Made by a program: the position numbers and the translations under genes. From the NCBI RefSeq assembly GCF_031844705.1, contig NZ_CP134609.1, positions 6,448,001 through 6,512,000 on the forward strand: DNA of 64,000 bases, written 5' to 3'. This document shows positions 61,913 to 64,000 of this stretch, one piece after another (the stretch's first letter is position 1; the number at the start of each line of letters is the position of its first letter). The notes under the pieces were generated by a model. The model made no database searches, was not told the origin of the DNA, and saw only the letters and a list, made by a program, of their open reading frames with translations. Origin of the DNA: Streptomyces sp. ITFR-16. Lineage in GTDB: Bacteria; Actinomycetota; Actinomycetes; Streptomycetales; Streptomycetaceae.

Positions 61913-62941
61913 TCAGCCTTCCTGGAGGGTGGTGAGGCCGTGCTCGATGAAGACGGGGACGAGGTCGCCGATGCGGTCGAAGCCGCCGCCGACGGTCTGG
62001 CCCAGGGTGTAGCGGTAGTGGATGCCCTCCAGGATCACGGCGAGCTTGAACCAGGCGAACGCCGTGTACCAGGAGAGGGCGGAGGTGTCCCGGCCGGAGC
62101 GGGCCGCGTAGCGCTCGATCAGCTCGGCGGGGGAGGGGTGGCCGGCCGCGCCGCTGGTGGTGGAGACCGGCGACTCCGGCAGGTTCAGGTCGGAGCTGTA
62201 CATCACCAGCAGGCCGAGGTCGGTCAGCGGGTCGCCGAGCGTGGACATCTCCCAGTCCAGGACTGCCTTGATCTCGTCGTCGGCGCCGATCAGGACGTTG
62301 TCCAGGCGGTAGTCGCCGTGCACGACGGTGGGCGCGGGGGAGACGGGCAGCTGCCGGCCGAGCGCCGCGTGCAGCTCGTCGACGCCGGCCAGCTCGCGGT
62401 TGCGGGAGGCGTCCAGCTGCTTGCCCCAGCGGCGCAGCTGCCGGTCGAGGAAGCCCTCGGGCCGCCCGAAGTCGCCCAGCCCGACGGACCCGGGGTCCAC
62501 GGCGTGCAGCTCCACCAGGGTGTCGACCAGGGCGAGCACCGCCGCGCGGGTGCGCTCAGGGCCGAGCGGGGCCAGCTGCTCCGCCGTGCGGTAGGGGGTG
62601 CCCTCCACGTACTCCATGATGTAGAACGGCGCGCCGATCACCGACTCGTCCTCGCAGAGCAGCACCGGCTCGGGGACCGGGACCGCCGTCGGGTGCAGCG
62701 CGCTGATCACCCGGTGTTCGCGCTTCATGTCGTGCGCGGTGGCCAGCACATGCCCGAGCGGCGGCCGGCGCACGACCCAGCGGCCGGTGCCGCCCGTGTC
62801 CGTCACGACGTACGTCAGGTTCGAGCGGCCGCCCTCGATGACCCGGGCGTCGAGCGGTCCGCTCACCAGACCCGGCCGCTCACGGTCGAGATGTCCGCGC
62901 AACCGGTCGAGATCGAGACCTGGCGGGTGGACTGGGCTCAT
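61913..62941 (-). CDS. APH-family phosphotransferase (ACAD10/11 kinase-like)
   Basis: This 342-residue protein kinase-like phosphotransferase has SNLTYVVTD, the catalytic VVHGDYRLDNVLIGADDEIK (HGD-x4-N) and metal-binding VLDWEMSTLGDPLTDLGLL. It belongs to the APH group linked to fatty acid genes, not antibiotic resistance. With the acyl-CoA dehydrogenase 8 bp downstream it forms the split counterpart of ACAD10/11, where the kinase phosphorylates 4-hydroxyacyl-CoA. GGAGGTG precedes ATG 62941. A TetR-type operator lies 40-60 bp upstream, shared with the SDR/ligase operon, so both operons are probably induced together. Confidence 0.93.
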   Translation of the reverse strand: MSPVHPPGLDLDRLRGHLDRERPGLVSGPLDARVIEGGRSNLTYVVTDTGGTGRWVVRRPPLGHVLATAHDMKREHRVISALHPTAVPVPEPVLLCEDESVIGAPFYIMEYVEGTPYRTAEQLAPLGPERTRAAVLALVDTLVELHAVDPGSVGLGDFGRPEGFLDRQLRRWGKQLDASRNRELAGVDELHAALGRQLPVSPAPTVVHGDYRLDNVLIGADDEIKAVLDWEMSTLGDPLTDLGLLVMYSSDLNLPESPVSTTSGAAGHPSPAELIERYAARSGRDTSALSWYTAFAWFKLAVILEGIHYRYTLGQTVGGGFDRIGDLVPVFIEHGLTTLQEG

Positions 62942-62980
62942 CGTGCGCACCTCCGGGATAGAAAACAGTCGGTGTTCATG

Positions 62981-63000
62981 ATGCCGACCAGTCGGTATGT
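62981..63000 (-). promoter_or_regulatory. TetR operator upstream of the APH/acyl-CoA dehydrogenase operon
   Basis: The minus strand reads ACATACCGACTGGTCGGCAT, containing the palindrome CCGAC-TG-GTCGG and sharing its first 14 bases with 57118-57131. A further half-site ACAGTCGGTG lies at 62965-62974. It is 40 bp before the kinase start. Confidence 0.7.
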
Positions 63001-63076
63001 CGTCCAGTGAACGCGGGAACCGGATGCGAGGACTCCGGTCCGACTGCCGCCGGACTCTGGTGCTCAGTCGTATCCC

Positions 63077-63102
63077 TGAATACAGTTCACGTATGAATAC
63101 AG
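63077..63102 (+). promoter_or_regulatory. direct repeat TGAATACAG overlapping the glucarate dehydratase start
   Basis: TGAATACAG occurs at 63077-63085 and 63094-63102, 17 nt apart, spanning the first possible start codon. It is a candidate regulator site. It argues that translation may begin at ATG 63108 instead. Confidence 0.4.
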
Positions 63103-64000
63103 CTCGCATGGACACGGCGCTGGTGGTCGACGAGGTCCGGCTGACCCCGATCCTCATCGCGGACCCGCCGCTCCTCAACACCCAGGGCGTCCACCAGCCG
63201 TACACCCCGCGGCTCATCGTCGAGGTCGTCACCCGGGGCGGGGTGACCGGCGTCGGCGAGACCTATGGCGACGGCAAGTACCTCGAACTCGCCGCCCCGC
63301 TCGCCGAGGCACTGCCCGGACGGCCGGTCAGCGATGTGAACGGCCTCTTCGCCCTCGCCGATGAGGTGTGCGGAGATTCACGCGCGGCCGACGAGCGCGT
63401 CGACGCGGGCGGGCTGCGCGGCGTCCAGACCGCCGACAAGCTGCGGCTCTCGGTCGTCTCCGGCTTCGAGGTGGCCTGCCTGGACGCGCTGGGCAAGTCC
63501 GTCGGCCTGCCCGTGCACGCGCTGCTCGGCGGCAAGGTCCGCGACAGCGCCGAGTACAGCGCGTACCTCTTCTACCGCTGGGCCGGACACCCGGAGGGCG
63601 GCGAGCGGGACGACTGGGGCGCGGCCCTCGACCCGGCCGGCGTCGTCGCCCAGGCCCGCCGCTTCGCCCGCGCGTACGGCTTCTCCTCCTTCAAGCTGAA
63701 GGGCGGCGTCTTCCCGCCCGACGAGGAGATCGCCGCCGTCCGCGCACTGGCCGAGGCGTTCCCCGGGCAGCCGCTGCGCCTGGACCCCAACGGCGCCTGG
63801 TCCGTCGGGACCTCGCTGTACGTCGCCGAGCAGCTCAAGGACGTCCTCGAATACCTGGAGGACCCGGCGAGCGGCACGGAGGCGATGGCCGCCGTCGCGG
63901 CCGGCACCGACGTCCCGCTCGCCACCAACATGTGCGTCACCACCCTCGCCGAGGTCCCCGAGGCCTTCGCCCGGGACGCGGTGCAGGTCGTCCTGTCCGA
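63093..64000 (+). CDS. glucarate dehydratase-like enolase superfamily protein (partial)
   Basis: The visible 302 residues match sugar-acid dehydratases of the enolase superfamily. The N-terminal capping domain reads PLLNTQGVHQPYTPRLIVEV and GVTGVGETYGDGKYLELAAP. The barrel holds the KxK-type motif SSFKLKGGVF, metal-ligand LRLDPNGAW and the next acidic ligands YLEDPASG and ATNMCVTT. Glucarate or a related aldaric acid would be dehydrated to a keto-deoxy acid. The gene runs past the right edge. The start is either ATG 63093 or ATG 63108; a direct repeat covers the first. It is divergent from the kinase operon, 150 bp away. Confidence 0.88.
   Translation, partial: MNTARMDTALVVDEVRLTPILIADPPLLNTQGVHQPYTPRLIVEVVTRGGVTGVGETYGDGKYLELAAPLAEALPGRPVSDVNGLFALADEVCGDSRAADERVDAGGLRGVQTADKLRLSVVSGFEVACLDALGKSVGLPVHALLGGKVRDSAEYSAYLFYRWAGHPEGGERDDWGAALDPAGVVAQARRFARAYGFSSFKLKGGVFPPDEEIAAVRALAEAFPGQPLRLDPNGAWSVGTSLYVAEQLKDVLEYLEDPASGTEAMAAVAAGTDVPLATNMCVTTLAEVPEAFARDAVQVVLS

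Overview
The window is about 72% G+C chromosomal DNA with the codon bias, secreted-enzyme load and regulator families of a Streptomyces. From memory (not checked against any database), the gene order resembles the S. coelicolor SCO1690-SCO1740 neighbourhood: dnaE2, lipase, LPMO, GDSL lipase, hmgA, TetR, aldehyde and alcohol dehydrogenases, soxR and acyl-CoA dehydrogenases. No rRNA, tRNA, CRISPR array, prophage or complete insertion sequence was seen. The last gene runs off the right edge.

Layout. 0.3-1.5 kb: a DUF5685-type protein with a very cysteine-rich tail. 1.9-7.1 kb: a flavin monooxygenase operon (FAD/NAD(P)-binding protein, two luciferase-like FMN oxidoreductases, DUF1684 protein) behind a leader that may encode a small Cys-containing peptide. 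7.4-12.0 kb: two streptogrisin-type secreted proteases flank a TIR-domain protein (FxsC-like) and an overlapping ParA/MinD-like ATPase. 12.1-18.4 kb, minus strand: secreted phospholipase A2, a membrane permease, and an ImuB-like/DnaE2 mutasome pair with a candidate SOS box. 18.8-20.7 kb: secreted lipase and a sortase-anchored AA10 LPMO. 21.0-25.1 kb: a methyltransferase-Nudix fusion with a PafBC-like damage promoter, a DUF402 gene broken by a 45-nt repeat, a double GNAT, a GntR and an AAA ATPase. 25.3-28.7 kb: GDSL lipase, a small basic protein, TetR, and a type ISP restriction/modification-like protein. 28.8-30.9 kb: homogentisate dioxygenase and its HutC-type regulator. 31.1-35.2 kb: a tightly coupled three-gene envelope module (beta-helix protein, cupredoxin-like lipoprotein, polytopic membrane protein), followed by TetR. 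36.0-43.2 kb: molybdopterin oxidoreductase, MsiK-like ABC ATPase, and a large SARP/AAA/TPR regulator with a frameshift. 43.4-51.3 kb: aldehyde and alcohol dehydrogenases, PPK2, EamA exporter, TetR, acyl-CoA dehydrogenase, YiaAB protein, TetR and MaoC hydratase. 51.4-57.0 kb: SoxR, a zinc-ribbon protein, secreted penicillin acylase and a NamZ-type muramidase. 57.2-64.0 kb: an SDR/acyl-CoA ligase/TetR operon, a MITE, acyl-CoA dehydrogenase plus APH-type kinase, and a glucarate dehydratase-like enzyme.

How the genes may work together. Three shared palindromes link genes: AAACTARCAGYGCTARTTT (TetR and acyl-CoA dehydrogenase at 48.5 kb, aldehyde dehydrogenase at 43.3 kb), CTAAGCGCTTGCTCAG (TetR at 50.1 kb and MaoC hydratase at 51.4 kb) and ACATACCGACTGGT (SDR/ligase/TetR operon at 57.1 kb and the APH/acyl-CoA dehydrogenase pair at 63.0 kb). 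They suggest several small TetR regulons for fatty or hydroxy-acid catabolism. DNA-damage control is suggested for dnaE2/imuB (LexA-type) and for the methyltransferase-Nudix gene (PafBC-type). The best candidates for poorly described systems are the TIR/ParA-like pair and the beta-helix/cupredoxin/membrane module.
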